Positions 17,820 through 26,020 of a stretch of DNA of 64,000 bases are shown piece by piece. Both the position numbers and the translations under genes were made by a program. Each line of letters begins with the position of its first letter. The first letter of the stretch is position 1. Where the stretch lies: positions 62,001-126,000 of the forward strand of contig NZ_VUMH01000004.1 of assembly GCF_009696265.1 (NCBI RefSeq). Reading direction: 5' to 3'. The notes beneath the pieces were generated by a model that was not told where the DNA came from, searched no databases, and saw only the letters and a list, made by a program, of their open reading frames with translations. Source of the stretch: Desulfovibrio porci (lineage in GTDB: Bacteria; Desulfobacterota; Desulfovibrionia; Desulfovibrionales; Desulfovibrionaceae).

Positions 17820-19145
17820 ATGCGCACCGGCACCGACACGGTTCTGGACTTCATCACGCAATTCGATCTGAGCCGAAGCGACGCCGCCGTGGTCCGCCAG
17901 GCGCGGCGCTGCCTGCTGGACGGCCTCGGCGCGCTCCTGGCCGGTTGCCAAACGCCGCTGGCGGCCTTGAGCGCGCGCCTGGCCGTCGCCCATCTGCCGG
18001 AAACCCCGAAAGAGCGCTGCACCCTGCTGGCCGGAGGCACGGCCTCGCTGCTTGGGGCCGCTTTCGCCAACGGCTTTGCCTCCAATGCCCTGGATGTGGA
18101 ACACGGCTACCGCCCCACCCAAGGAAGGCCCGGCGCATGCCTGTTGCCCGTGCTTCTGGCTCTGGCCGAAACCGCGCCCTCGCCCGTCAGCGGGGCCTCG
18201 CTGCTGGAAGCCCTGGTCGTCGGCTATGAGGTTGCCATCAGGGCGGGGCTTTTGCGCAATACGGACGACCACAATGTCTTCACTTCAGGCGCGTGGGCTT
18301 CTCTGGGCGCGGCCGCCGCCGGAGGACGCCTGTTGCGGCTGCCGCGCGCCGTTTTGCGCCAGGCTCTGGGCGCCACGGATTACCACAGCCCTCTGGGTTT
18401 GATCCTGCGGGGAGTGCAAACCCCCTGCATGGCCAAGGACGGCGTCGGCTGGGGAGCCTTTACGGCCATGTCCTCCCTGCTTTTGGCGCGTGAAGGCTTC
18501 ACCGCTCCGGAGCCTCTGTTCAGCGAAGCGGCGGATCCGGACATGAACGGACTGGGCCGGGACTTTCATTTTTTACATCTTTATTTCAAACCCTTCTGCT
18601 GCTGCCGCTGGACCCACGCCGCCGTGGCCGGAGCCCTGGCCCTGGCCCGGAAGTATGATCTTGCCCCCGGCGACATCGACAGAATCCGCGTATACACGTT
18701 CAGCCATGCCGCCGCATTGAGCCGCGACCATCCCGGGGATACCGAGCAGGCCCAGTACAATCTGACGTATCCCGTGGCCGTGGCCCTGGCGGACGGCTGC
18801 GTGAGCGGCGTTCAGGTTCTTCCGCCCCGGCTCGCAGCCCCAGAAGTCCTGGCGCTTCAGGACAAGGTGGAGGTGGAGGTGCGCGAGGACTTTGAACGGG
18901 AGTTCCCGGCCCGGACTCTTGCGGAAGTGATTCTGGAGGCGCGGGGCCGCACCTATGCGTCAGGCCCGCTGGAACCCCCATGGGAGGCGGAAGACAGCCC
19001 CTCTGACGCCGAATTGCACGAAAAATTCCTGCGGCTCACCACGCCCCTCTGCGGCGAAGCCGAGGCGCAACGATTGGCCGGATGCGCCTGGCGCGCGGAA
19101 TCCCTGGAGGACGCCAGACAACTCCTGCCGCGCCCCAGGCCTTGA
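17820..19145 (+). CDS. MmgE/PrpD-family enzyme
   Basis: A 441-residue cytoplasmic protein of the family that includes 2-methylcitrate dehydratase, cis-aconitate decarboxylase and iminodisuccinate epimerase. Family features are LLDGLGALLAGC, FANGFASNALDVEHG (around the conserved Asp-x-x-x-x), RPGACLLPVLLALAE, GYEVAIRAG and KPFCCCRWTHAAV. ATG 17820 follows AAAGGA by 7 bases; an upstream extension of the frame overlaps dctP and is rejected. It lies 131 bases after the TRAP binding protein and is the likely catabolic enzyme for the imported compound. The exact reaction is not determined. Confidence 0.9.
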   Translation: MRTGTDTVLDFITQFDLSRSDAAVVRQARRCLLDGLGALLAGCQTPLAALSARLAVAHLPETPKERCTLLAGGTASLLGAAFANGFASNALDVEHGYRPTQGRPGACLLPVLLALAETAPSPVSGASLLEALVVGYEVAIRAGLLRNTDDHNVFTSGAWASLGAAAAGGRLLRLPRAVLRQALGATDYHSPLGLILRGVQTPCMAKDGVGWGAFTAMSSLLLAREGFTAPEPLFSEAADPDMNGLGRDFHFLHLYFKPFCCCRWTHAAVAGALALARKYDLAPGDIDRIRVYTFSHAAALSRDHPGDTEQAQYNLTYPVAVALADGCVSGVQVLPPRLAAPEVLALQDKVEVEVREDFEREFPARTLAEVILEARGRTYASGPLEPPWEAEDSPSDAELHEKFLRLTTPLCGEAEAQRLAGCAWRAESLEDARQLLPRPRP

Positions 19146-19317
19146 TGCCCGCGCGGCTGGGAAAGACTGTGCCCAGAGCACGGCATCCGGTTACGCGGAA
19201 CGCTCCCGGAAAAAGAGACCCCCCGGCCTAGCCGGGGGTTCTTCATATGCGCCTGTAAGGCTTTCTTACCAGCCGCGCCCTTCCAGGCGCATGTGCGATC
19301 TGACATTCGCATTTCTG

Positions 19318-19776
19318 CTACTTGCGGCCCGTAAACGGGCTTCCTGGGTAGGGAAGGCTCAGTTGCGCACCAAGTTTGTCCTGTTCCAACTGATGCTTTA
19401 TGTAATCCTGTATTTTCGCTTTGTTTTTACCTACCGTATCCACGTAAAAACCACGGCACCAAAATTCGCGACTGCGATATTTGAACTTGAGATCACCAAA
19501 TTGCTCGTAGATCATCAAACTGCTCTTGCCCTTCAAATACCCCATAAAACTCGACACACTCATTTTGGGTGGGATTTCAAGCAGCATGTGAATGTGGTCC
19601 GGGCAACATTCAGCTTCCACAATGTTCACATCCTTCCACTCACACAATTTACGCAGTATTTCTCCGATGGCTCTTTTCTTCTCTCCGTAAAACACCTGCC
19701 GGCGATATTTGGGCGCAAATACCACGTGATATTTGCAGTTCCACCGTGTGTGGGCTAGACTTTTGACGTCACCCAT
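19318..19776 (-). CDS. tnpA: IS200 transposase TnpA (HUH/Y1 family)
   Basis: A 152-residue single-strand DNA transposase. The HUH motif is in CPDHIHMLLEIPPK, and the catalytic tyrosine is in the C-terminal helix KIQDYIKHQ (the Y-x-x-x-Q pattern). Length and opening (MGDVKSLAHTRWNCKYHVVF) match IS200 TnpA. ATG 19776 has AGGAGG with a 4-base spacer; a longer frame upstream is rejected because it runs through the regulatory hairpin. No TnpB-like gene accompanies it. Confidence 0.95.
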   Translation of the reverse strand: MGDVKSLAHTRWNCKYHVVFAPKYRRQVFYGEKKRAIGEILRKLCEWKDVNIVEAECCPDHIHMLLEIPPKMSVSSFMGYLKGKSSLMIYEQFGDLKFKYRSREFWCRGFYVDTVGKNKAKIQDYIKHQLEQDKLGAQLSLPYPGSPFTGRK

Positions 19777-19781
19777 GTGAC

Positions 19782-19844
19782 CTCCTTTTGATTTGTTGAC
19801 TCGCAGTTGCCAGACCGCGAGACCTTTTAACAAATCAAAAGGAG
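19782..19844 (-). promoter_or_regulatory. Ribosome-site-sequestering hairpin of the IS200 transposase
   Basis: A perfect 16-bp inverted repeat (19782-19797 with 19829-19844) lies directly upstream of tnpA, and one arm contains its AGGAGG ribosome site. In IS200 elements such a hairpin is known to hide the Shine-Dalgarno sequence and limit transposase synthesis. The loop holds a smaller CTCGC/GCGAG stem. Confidence 0.8.
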
Positions 19845-19918
19845 TTTTGCTGTCATACTCATAGCTTTAAGCTTTTGGGAACCCCCCGCCTAGCGGGGGG
19901 GTTTCTTCATACAACAAA

Positions 19919-19949
19919 GCGGCCCAATGTTTTTTCAACATTGGGCCGC
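19919..19949. terminator. Hairpin flanking the IS200 element
   Basis: GCGGCCCAATGTT pairs perfectly with AACATTGGGCCGC around a 5-base loop. It lies just outside the IS right end. No clear T-run follows, so termination is plausible rather than certain. Confidence 0.5.
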
Positions 19950-19988
19950 CCGCTGTTATTCAAGGGAACAAAATCATCCTGACCGGGT

Positions 19989-20041
19989 GCAAGGTTTTAT
20001 GAGACAAATCCTTGCGGAGCATTTCAACTTTAAAAATGCTC
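19989..20041. repeat. Second copy of the dispersed hairpin repeat
   Basis: GCAAGGTTTT...CAAATCCTTGC is followed immediately by GAGCATTT...AAATGCTC. Both units match those at 9697-9722 and 9800-9825, in the same order and orientation. Here the two hairpins are nearly adjacent and abut the stop codon of the lipoprotein gene, where they may also act as its 3' end. Confidence 0.55.
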
Positions 20042-20736
20042 TAAATATTCACCACGCCGCCCTCAGCGGGCTTGTCCGCCCCGCCGCCGGGATTGGCCTT
20101 GTCCTTGCTTCCGTTGTCCTTGTTCCCGCCATCCGGCCGTGCCGACGGCGCGCCGGAAACCGGCGGCGCGGCAACGTCGGCCGCATAGGCCTTGGCCGTG
20201 TTTTCCAGTATGGCCTGCCCCACCACCAGCCAGTTGTCGCCTTTTTTGCGCAGGGCCAGCCAACTGGTCATCCTAGCGGGCGTGGTGACCCTGGCCACCG
20301 CCGCCGTATCGCTCAGTTCAATTACCTGAGCCTGTTTCAGGGATTCAGGCACCCAGGGGCAGTCCGGGCTCTGGGCTTCGCGGCACTGGGCCATCATTTC
20401 GCCCGTGCTCACGCCGCGCGTGTACTGGCCCTGTAAGCGGTTTTCCATATTCAGCACGCTGCCCAGCAGGTCGTCCATGCCGCCCAGCCCCAGCATACGG
20501 CCCAGAGAGTCCAGGGAACTCAGGGCCTGATCCTCACGGGTCAGGTTTTTGATCTGGTTGGCCGCGAAGGTTTTCATATCCAGCTGGGCCAGAAAAGCCG
20601 CGCTGTCGTTTTTGTCCAGAGCCTCAGCCAGCCTGTTCAGGGTTTTCTGCGGGCCGGAGGCGAAACAGGCCGTGAGCAAAGCCGTCAACAGGGCCGCCAC
20701 CAGAAGAAGGGAAGACGGCCGACGCAACATATTCAT
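20041..20736 (-). CDS. Predicted lipoprotein of unknown function
   Basis: A 231-residue protein with a type II signal peptide: a basic start, a hydrophobic core (SSLLLVAALLTALLTAC) and a lipobox LLTAC with the lipid-bearing Cys at residue 24. The mature domain (about 30-190) alternates helices and strands (TLNRLAEALDKNDSAAFLAQLD, then WLALRKKGDNWLVVGQAIL), resembling small envelope proteins with a cystatin/NTF2-like fold. The last 45 residues are a Gly/Asp/Lys-rich disordered tail. I do not recognise a named family. The start has GAGG 5 bases upstream. Confidence 0.75.
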   Translation of the reverse strand: MNMLRRPSSLLLVAALLTALLTACFASGPQKTLNRLAEALDKNDSAAFLAQLDMKTFAANQIKNLTREDQALSSLDSLGRMLGLGGMDDLLGSVLNMENRLQGQYTRGVSTGEMMAQCREAQSPDCPWVPESLKQAQVIELSDTAAVARVTTPARMTSWLALRKKGDNWLVVGQAILENTAKAYAADVAAPPVSGAPSARPDGGNKDNGSKDKANPGGGADKPAEGGVVNI

Positions 20737-20938
20737 AGCAACCTCATGTTATACGCGCCGGGGCGCGGTACTGTTGTTCCAACGGAAAGACTATAGCGCG
20801 CGGCACGGCATAATGCAAAGCCCTGGAAACAGCGGCGGCCCGCCCTGCCGGGCGGGGCTTTTTTTCCGCGCGGCCTTCTGCTACAGGTAGCCGAGTCTTA
20901 CGGGGCGCGTGCCCCGCAAGCGACGTCAGGAGGCTTTT

Positions 20939-21703
20939 ATGAAAGTGATCATTATGTGCGGCGGCAAGGGCACGCGCCTGCGCGAGGAAACCTCGGTCAA
21001 ACCCAAGCCTATGGTGGAAATCGGCGGACGGCCCGTGCTCTGGCACATCATGTCCATCTACGCCCGCTTCGGCTTCAAGGATTTCATCCTGCCTCTGGGC
21101 TACAAGGGCGAGGTCATCAAGCAATATTTCCATGACTACAACATCCGCAACACGGACTTCACCGTGGAGCTCAAAAGCGGCACAATCACCGCGCACCCCG
21201 GCCATATCGAAGACTGGCGGGTGACCCTCTGCGACACTGGCCAGGAAACCCTCAAGGGCGGCCGCATCAAGCGTGTGTCCAAGTATATCGACAGCGACCG
21301 CTTCATGGTCACCTACGGCGACGGCGTGGCGGACATCGACCTGAACAAGTTGCTGGAATTCCACGAACAGTCCGGCACCATCGGCACCTTCACCGGCGTG
21401 CGCATGCCTTCGCGTTTCGGCGCGGTCCGCACGGACGCGGCGGGCAAGATCCTCTCCTGGGAGGAAAAGCCCGTGCTCAACGAATACATCAACTGCGGCT
21501 TTTTCGTCTTTGAGCGCCGTTTCCTCGACTATCTGAGCGAGGACGAAAACTGCGATCTGGAAAAGGAACCCTTGCAGCAACTGGCCGCCGAGGGGCAGCT
21601 CTCCATGTACCCGCATCCCGGCCAGTGGCAGTGCATGGACACCCTGCGCGACTCTCTGAAACTGAATGAGCTCTGGGACAGCGGCCGGGCCTTCTGGGTA
21701 TAG
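20939..21703 (+). CDS. rfbF: Glucose-1-phosphate cytidylyltransferase
   Basis: Makes CDP-glucose from glucose-1-phosphate and CTP. The 254 residues carry the sugar-nucleotidyltransferase signature GGKGTRLREETSVKPKPMV, followed by GGRPVLWHIM, YGDGVADIDL and NCGFFVFERRFLDYL. Length matches the family (about 257). ATG 20939 has CAGGAGG upstream. It is the first gene of a three-gene CDP-sugar operon. Confidence 0.94.
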   Translation: MKVIIMCGGKGTRLREETSVKPKPMVEIGGRPVLWHIMSIYARFGFKDFILPLGYKGEVIKQYFHDYNIRNTDFTVELKSGTITAHPGHIEDWRVTLCDTGQETLKGGRIKRVSKYIDSDRFMVTYGDGVADIDLNKLLEFHEQSGTIGTFTGVRMPSRFGAVRTDAAGKILSWEEKPVLNEYINCGFFVFERRFLDYLSEDENCDLEKEPLQQLAAEGQLSMYPHPGQWQCMDTLRDSLKLNELWDSGRAFWV

Positions 21704-21772
21704 CGCGGGCCGGTTCTTTTGCGCGTATCAGGGATAAAAAATCCCGTTTTCCCCCACGAGTAAGGATCAATC

Positions 21773-22906
21773 ATGTTTGCCAACGCATATCAAGGACGCC
21801 GGGTCTTCGTCACCGGGCATACGGGTTTCAAGGGTTCCTGGCTGGCGGCCTGGCTCACGCGGCTGGGCGCGACAGTGGGCGGCTTTTCCGACGGCATTCC
21901 CACGGAGCCGTCGCATTTCGCGGCCATGAATCTGGGCGCGCATCTGGAAGACATGCGCGGCGACATACGCGACCGGCGGGCCATGCTTGACGCCGTCCGG
22001 CGCTTCAAGCCGGAGGTGGTTTTCCATCTGGCAGCCCAGGCCCTGGTGCGCAAGTCCTACGAGGATCCGGCGGGCACCTTTGAGGCCAACATGCTCGGCA
22101 CCATGAACGTGCTGGAAGCCGTGCGCGCCTGTCCCTCGGTGCGGGCCGTGGTCATGATCACCTCGGACAAGTGCTACCGCAATGACGAATGGGTCTGGGG
22201 CTACCGCGAAACCGACCATCTGGGCGGAGCCGATCCCTATTCCGCCTCCAAGGGCTGCGCGGAAATCATCGCCCACTCCTATTTCCAGAGCTTTTTCAGG
22301 GAAGGCCCGGCCTGCGCCACGGTGCGCGCGGGCAATGTGATCGGCGGCGGCGACTGGGCTCTGGACCGCATCGTGCCCGACTGCGCGCGGGCCTGGGCCG
22401 AAGGCCGGGCCGTACAGATCCGCAGCCCCTGGGCCACGCGGCCCTGGCAGCTCGTGCTGGAACCGCTTTCCGGCTACCTCTGGCTGGGCGCGCGCCTGCT
22501 GGACAGCAACGGGACGGACGGCGCGACGACCGGCTTGCCGTTCGACCCGCGCGGCCAAGCCTACAACTTCGGCCCGGCGGCGGACGTCAACAATACCGTG
22601 GCCGAAGTGGTGCAAGCCCTGGCCCGCCACTGGCCCGGCTTTGAGCATCAAACGGACGCGGCCGGACAGGCCGGCATGAAGGAATGCACACTGCTCAAAC
22701 TCTGCTGCGACAAGGCCCTGGCCCATCTGGGCTGGAAAGCTACCCTCAACTTTGACGAAACCATCCGCTATACCGCCGAATGGTACCATCGCTTCTACCG
22801 GGGCCGGGACGACCGTACGCCGCCGGATATGCTGGATTTCAGCCTGGGCCAGATCGCAGCCTACACCAACGCCGCCGAGCAGCGCGGCCAGGTCTGGGTG
22901 CGCTGA
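21773..22906 (+). CDS. rfbG: CDP-glucose 4,6-dehydratase
   Basis: Converts CDP-glucose to CDP-4-keto-6-deoxyglucose. It is a 377-residue SDR-type protein with the NAD site GHTGFKGSWLAAWL near residue 14, FHLAAQALVRKSY, ITSDKCY and the catalytic Tyr/Lys in DPYSASKG. It lies 69 bases after rfbF, and its stop overlaps the start of the epimerase-like gene (TGATG). It is slightly longer than the Salmonella/Yersinia enzyme because of a C-terminal tail. Confidence 0.94.
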   Translation: MFANAYQGRRVFVTGHTGFKGSWLAAWLTRLGATVGGFSDGIPTEPSHFAAMNLGAHLEDMRGDIRDRRAMLDAVRRFKPEVVFHLAAQALVRKSYEDPAGTFEANMLGTMNVLEAVRACPSVRAVVMITSDKCYRNDEWVWGYRETDHLGGADPYSASKGCAEIIAHSYFQSFFREGPACATVRAGNVIGGGDWALDRIVPDCARAWAEGRAVQIRSPWATRPWQLVLEPLSGYLWLGARLLDSNGTDGATTGLPFDPRGQAYNFGPAADVNNTVAEVVQALARHWPGFEHQTDAAGQAGMKECTLLKLCCDKALAHLGWKATLNFDETIRYTAEWYHRFYRGRDDRTPPDMLDFSLGQIAAYTNAAEQRGQVWVR

Positions 22907-23439
22907 TGGACGCGCGCGTTCCGGAGAACACGGCCGTGGACTCCCCCACCGCGCGGGATATGGGTATTGTCGGCGCGCTGTTCCAGCCTCTGGCGGTGAT
23001 TCCCACGCCGGGCGGGCCGGTGCTGCACATGCTGCGGCCCCATTCGCCCCTGCTGCCCGATTTCACGGCGGGCTTCGGAGAAATCTATTTCTCGGAAGTG
23101 CTGCCCGGCGCGGTGAAGGCCTGGAAGCGCCACAGCCGCCAGACCCAGCTTTTCGCCGTGCCGCGCGGCCTGCTCAAGATCGTGCTCTACGACGACCGTC
23201 CCGGTTCGCCCACGCGCGGCGTGCTCTGCGAACTGGCCTTGGGCAGGCCGGAACACTACGGCCTGCTGCGCATTCCCGTGGGCGTCTGGTACGGCTTCAC
23301 GGCCTTGGGCGAGGAAGCCGCCCTGATCTGCAACTGCGCGGACATTCCCCACGACCCCGCCGAAGGAGAACGCCGCCCGCCTGACGATCCGGCCATCCCC
23401 TATGCCTGGGAGAGCGCCGCGCAGTCCGGCGAACGCTGA
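22906..23439 (+). CDS. Cupin-type sugar-nucleotide epimerase (RfbC-like)
   Basis: A 177-residue cupin resembling dTDP-4-dehydrorhamnose 3,5-epimerase. It has a conserved GEIYFSEVLPGAVKAWKRH-x-x-Q strand with the base-like His, then VPRGLLKIVLYDDR and RIPVGVWYGF in place of V-P-x-G-x-x-H-G-F. Since it is translationally coupled to rfbG, its substrate is probably CDP-4-keto-6-deoxyglucose rather than the dTDP sugar. No aminotransferase, E1/E3 reductase or glycosyltransferase follows, so the final sugar is unknown. Confidence 0.8.
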   Translation: MDARVPENTAVDSPTARDMGIVGALFQPLAVIPTPGGPVLHMLRPHSPLLPDFTAGFGEIYFSEVLPGAVKAWKRHSRQTQLFAVPRGLLKIVLYDDRPGSPTRGVLCELALGRPEHYGLLRIPVGVWYGFTALGEEAALICNCADIPHDPAEGERRPPDDPAIPYAWESAAQSGER

Positions 23440-23543
23440 GCATAGCCCGGAACCAGAAAAAACGGGCCGGATTCAGCCGGCTGCTTCGCCGCGCCACGTT
23501 GTTTTTTGATAACTTCAGAAAGAATCTCTTGTGACGCCTTGAC

Positions 23544-23564
23544 GGGCCGCCCTCGCGGCGGCCC
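23544..23564. terminator. GC-rich hairpin between convergent operons
   Basis: GGGCCGCC pairs with GGCGGCCC around CTCGC, in the gap between the CDP-sugar operon (plus) and cobI (minus). It has no T-run, so strength is uncertain. A weaker GCCGG/CCGGC stem lies at about 23466-23481. Confidence 0.4.
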
Positions 23565-23590
23565 TCGCCGTCATCCGTCTGAAACTGCCG

Positions 23591-24310
23591 TCATTGGCCC
23601 GGCTTCGCCGCCGGATTCCGGCTTATAATCAACGACATATAGGGCGGCGTGCCGTCCATCCCGTCCACGCCGCGCCGGATGCGTTCTTCCGGCTGTTCCA
23701 CATGACTGGCCAGCAGGCCGTCCGCCAAGCGCTCCGTGGCGCGCAAGGCCTCGCAAATGCCCGGGAAGTTGCGGTAGGCCTTGAGGATCACCGCCGTATC
23801 CGCGCCAGCCAGTTCCGCCGCCAGATTATCCCGTCCGTTGATGCCGGGCAGAATGCGCAGGCTCTCGCCGCCCTCGCAGAGCACCGTGCCCGTGCGCGCG
23901 GCGGCGGCCTGGAAGGAGGTGATGCCCGGCACGATTTCCACCGGCAGATGGGGCGCGATTTCCCGCAGGGTGCGCAGCAGATAACCGAAAGTGCTGTAGA
24001 TCAGCGGATCGCCGATGGTCAGGAAGGCCGCGCTTTCGCCGCCTTCCAGCACCTCGCGTGCGGCCTGGGCGGCCTTGAGCCAGGCTTCCCGCAAGACTCC
24101 GGCGTCGCGGGTCATGGGAAATTCCAGCCGCAGCAGACGCGCGTCGGGCCGAAGATGGGGCCGGGCCGTATCCAGGGCGGCGGAATAGTCGTTGCGCGGC
24201 GAAGCCGCCGCCAGAATCACATCCACCGCGCGCAGCACATTCACGGCCCGCAGGGTCAGCAGGTCGGGCGCGCCGGGGCCCACGCCCACGCCGTAAAGAG
24301 TTCCGTTCAT
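23591..24310 (-). CDS. cobI: Precorrin-2/cobalt-factor II C20-methyltransferase
   Basis: Methylates C20 of the corrin precursor with SAM. The 239 residues show the tetrapyrrole methylase hallmarks: GTLYGVGVGPGAPDLLTLRAV at the N-terminus, TIGDPLIYSTFGYLL, and EIVPGITSFQAAAA. Lacking a visible cobalt-chelatase partner here, precorrin-2 and cobalt-precorrin-2 cannot be distinguished; in anaerobes the cobalt form (CbiL) is usual. Its start overlaps the binding-protein stop by 4 bases, placing it last in the B12-riboswitch operon. Confidence 0.93.
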   Translation of the reverse strand: MNGTLYGVGVGPGAPDLLTLRAVNVLRAVDVILAAASPRNDYSAALDTARPHLRPDARLLRLEFPMTRDAGVLREAWLKAAQAAREVLEGGESAAFLTIGDPLIYSTFGYLLRTLREIAPHLPVEIVPGITSFQAAAARTGTVLCEGGESLRILPGINGRDNLAAELAGADTAVILKAYRNFPGICEALRATERLADGLLASHVEQPEERIRRGVDGMDGTPPYMSLIISRNPAAKPGQ

Positions 24311-25296
24311 TGCTTTTCTCGCTCATCCGCTGGGTGTAACCATTTTTCCAGTTCTTCCGCCGCCTCCACGGACCTGGGGCCGGGCCGGGCGAAGCGGTCC
24401 TCGTCCACCACCAGCACGCGGCCCGCGCGCGCGGCGCGCAGATCCCGGTAATGGGCGCGTTCGGTCAGCGGCTGCGGATCGGGATTCATGGGGCCCTTCT
24501 GGATCAGGTAAGCGTCCGGGTCCGCCTGGATCAGGGCCTCTTCATTGAAACGCACCAGCTTTTTGTCGTCGCCGACCACGTTTTCACCGCCCGCCGCGGC
24601 GATAATTTCATTAACGATGCTGCCCTGTCCGGCGGCCAGCAGGTTGGGATAGCGTACTTCATAAAAAACGCGCAACGGCTTCCGGCCCGCGTTACGCGCC
24701 CGCAGCGCCGCCAGGCGCGCGCTCCAGTCCCGGATCAGCCCGGCGGCTTGCCGCTCCCGGCCCGTGAGCCGTCCCAGCTTCTCCAGCACGCCGAACATCT
24801 TGTCAAAGGAATCCATTTCAAAGGTCAGCACATTGACGCCCAGCTTGCGCAGAGCCTCGGTCTGCAACAGGGCCTCGCGCCGTCCGGCAAGCTGGAGAAC
24901 CAGGTCCGGCTTTTGGGCCACGATCAGCTCCGCGTTGGGCCGCATGTGGGTTCCGACGGCGGGCAGGTCCGCCAGTTCCGGCAACTGGGCGTCGGCCACG
25001 GTGCGGGCCGCCAGCAGATTGCGCGCGTCCAGGGCCAGCAGCAATTCGCTGTAAGCGCCGTACAAGGCGATGATCCGCGTGGCGGGCCTGTCCAGCCGCA
25101 CGCTGACGCCCGTGTCGTCCGTCACTTCAATGGGCGCGGCGGCCTCAGTCCGCCCCGTCGGCAGCAGGATCGTCAGGGTCAGAAGCAGCGGCAGAAAAAT
25201 CGCCGCTCCACGGCCCGGATGCGCGGCCCGGCAGAGCCTGGGGCAGTCCCCAACGAGGATGCGGAAAAACGCGGATGGGAATGTCGTACAAGGCAC
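24307..25296 (-). CDS. btuF: ABC transporter periplasmic binding protein, BtuF/FepB type
   Basis: A 329-residue class III binding protein that presumably captures corrinoids. After a long basic N-region there is a hydrophobic core (IFLPLLLTLTILL) and a likely cleavage after TEAAA. The mature domain has the BtuF pattern: DDTGVSVRLDRPATRIIALYGAYSELLLAL, AVGTHMRPNAELIVAQKPDLVL and GQGSIVNEIIAAAGGENVV. GTG 25296 is chosen because GAGGAG lies 7 bases upstream. This makes the gene overlap the ATPase gene by 152 bases in another frame. Corrinoid specificity rests on the riboswitch and cobI. Confidence 0.85.
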   Translation of the reverse strand: MPCTTFPSAFFRILVGDCPRLCRAAHPGRGAAIFLPLLLTLTILLPTGRTEAAAPIEVTDDTGVSVRLDRPATRIIALYGAYSELLLALDARNLLAARTVADAQLPELADLPAVGTHMRPNAELIVAQKPDLVLQLAGRREALLQTEALRKLGVNVLTFEMDSFDKMFGVLEKLGRLTGRERQAAGLIRDWSARLAALRARNAGRKPLRVFYEVRYPNLLAAGQGSIVNEIIAAAGGENVVGDDKKLVRFNEEALIQADPDAYLIQKGPMNPDPQPLTERAHYRDLRAARAGRVLVVDEDRFARPGPRSVEAAEELEKWLHPADEREKQ

Positions 25297-26020
25297 TGAG
25301 CTTCTCCTCGGTAAAAATCTCGGACGCGGGACCGTCAAAAAGCATTTGTCCGTTTTTCAGGCCGATCAGCCGGGTGGCATACAGGGAGGCTAGGTTGCAG
25401 TCGTGCATGGCCATCAGCACACAGGCCCCGGCGGCCCGGCGGCGCTCCAGCAAGTCGAACAGCTCCACCATGCGGGCCAGATCCAGACCGGCGGCCAGTT
25501 CGTCCAGCAACAGCAGCGGGCTTTCCTGGGCCAGAGCCCGCGCCAGCAGCACCCGCTGCAGCTCCCCGCCGGACAGTTCGTCCACGCGGCGTCCGACCAG
25601 CCCGGCGGCTCCGGTGGCGGCCAGAGCCCGCTCCACGGCTTCGTAATCCCGCCGCCCGTAGCTGCCCAGCCAGGAGAGATAGGGATAGCGCCCCAGCAGC
25701 GCCATGTGGCGCACGCTCAGGCCGGGCGGACATTCCGCACGCTGCGGCACCACAGCGACCAGCCGGGCGCGCTCACGCGGACGCAGGCGCTCCAGCGATT
25801 TGCCGGCCAGGCATATGTCGCCGCCCTGGGGCCGCAACACGCCGGAAATGCAGCGCAGCAAAGTTGTCTTGCCGCTGCCGTTGGGTCCAAGCAGGGCCAC
25901 ACTTTCGCCGCCGCGCGCCTTCAGGCTTATGCCGCGCAGCACGGGCCGCGCGCCATAGCCCGCCGTCAGGCCGCGCACGTCCAGCATCACTTTTTCGGAC
26001 AGAAGTCTTTCGCCGGGCAT
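25145..26020 (-). CDS. btuD: ABC transporter ATPase, BtuD/FecE type
   Basis: A 291-residue nucleotide-binding subunit. Walker A is GPNGSGKTT, the signature is LSGGELQR, Walker B is LLLLDELAAGLD (family D-E-P, here D-E-L) and the H-loop is MAMHDCN. ATG 26020 overlaps the permease stop (TGATG), so the two are coupled. After the usual end of such ATPases (around FPHPRWGLPQAL) there is a 35-residue low-complexity tail, which is exactly the part overlapped by the binding-protein gene. Confidence 0.93.
   Translation of the reverse strand: MPGERLLSEKVMLDVRGLTAGYGARPVLRGISLKARGGESVALLGPNGSGKTTLLRCISGVLRPQGGDICLAGKSLERLRPRERARLVAVVPQRAECPPGLSVRHMALLGRYPYLSWLGSYGRRDYEAVERALAATGAAGLVGRRVDELSGGELQRVLLARALAQESPLLLLDELAAGLDLARMVELFDLLERRRAAGACVLMAMHDCNLASLYATRLIGLKNGQMLFDGPASEIFTEEKLSALYDIPIRVFPHPRWGLPQALPGRASGPWSGDFSAAASDPDDPAADGAD

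Larger units (their letters stand above)
19218..19910 (-). mobile_element. IS200-type insertion sequence (IS200/IS605 family)
   Basis: About 0.7 kb with one transposase gene and no terminal inverted repeats, as expected for this family. Instead each end carries a similar GC palindrome in the same orientation: CCCCCGGC-CTA-GCCGGGGG at 19218-19240 and CCCCCCGC-CTA-GCGGGGGG at 19880-19903. Both are followed by (G)TTTCTTCAT or GTTCTTCAT. A further ATGCGCCTG/CAGGCGCAT palindrome lies just inside the left end (about 19246-19292). Exact cleavage sites cannot be set from one copy. The single complete ORF and intact palindromes suggest that it is still active or recently arrived. Confidence 0.85.
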
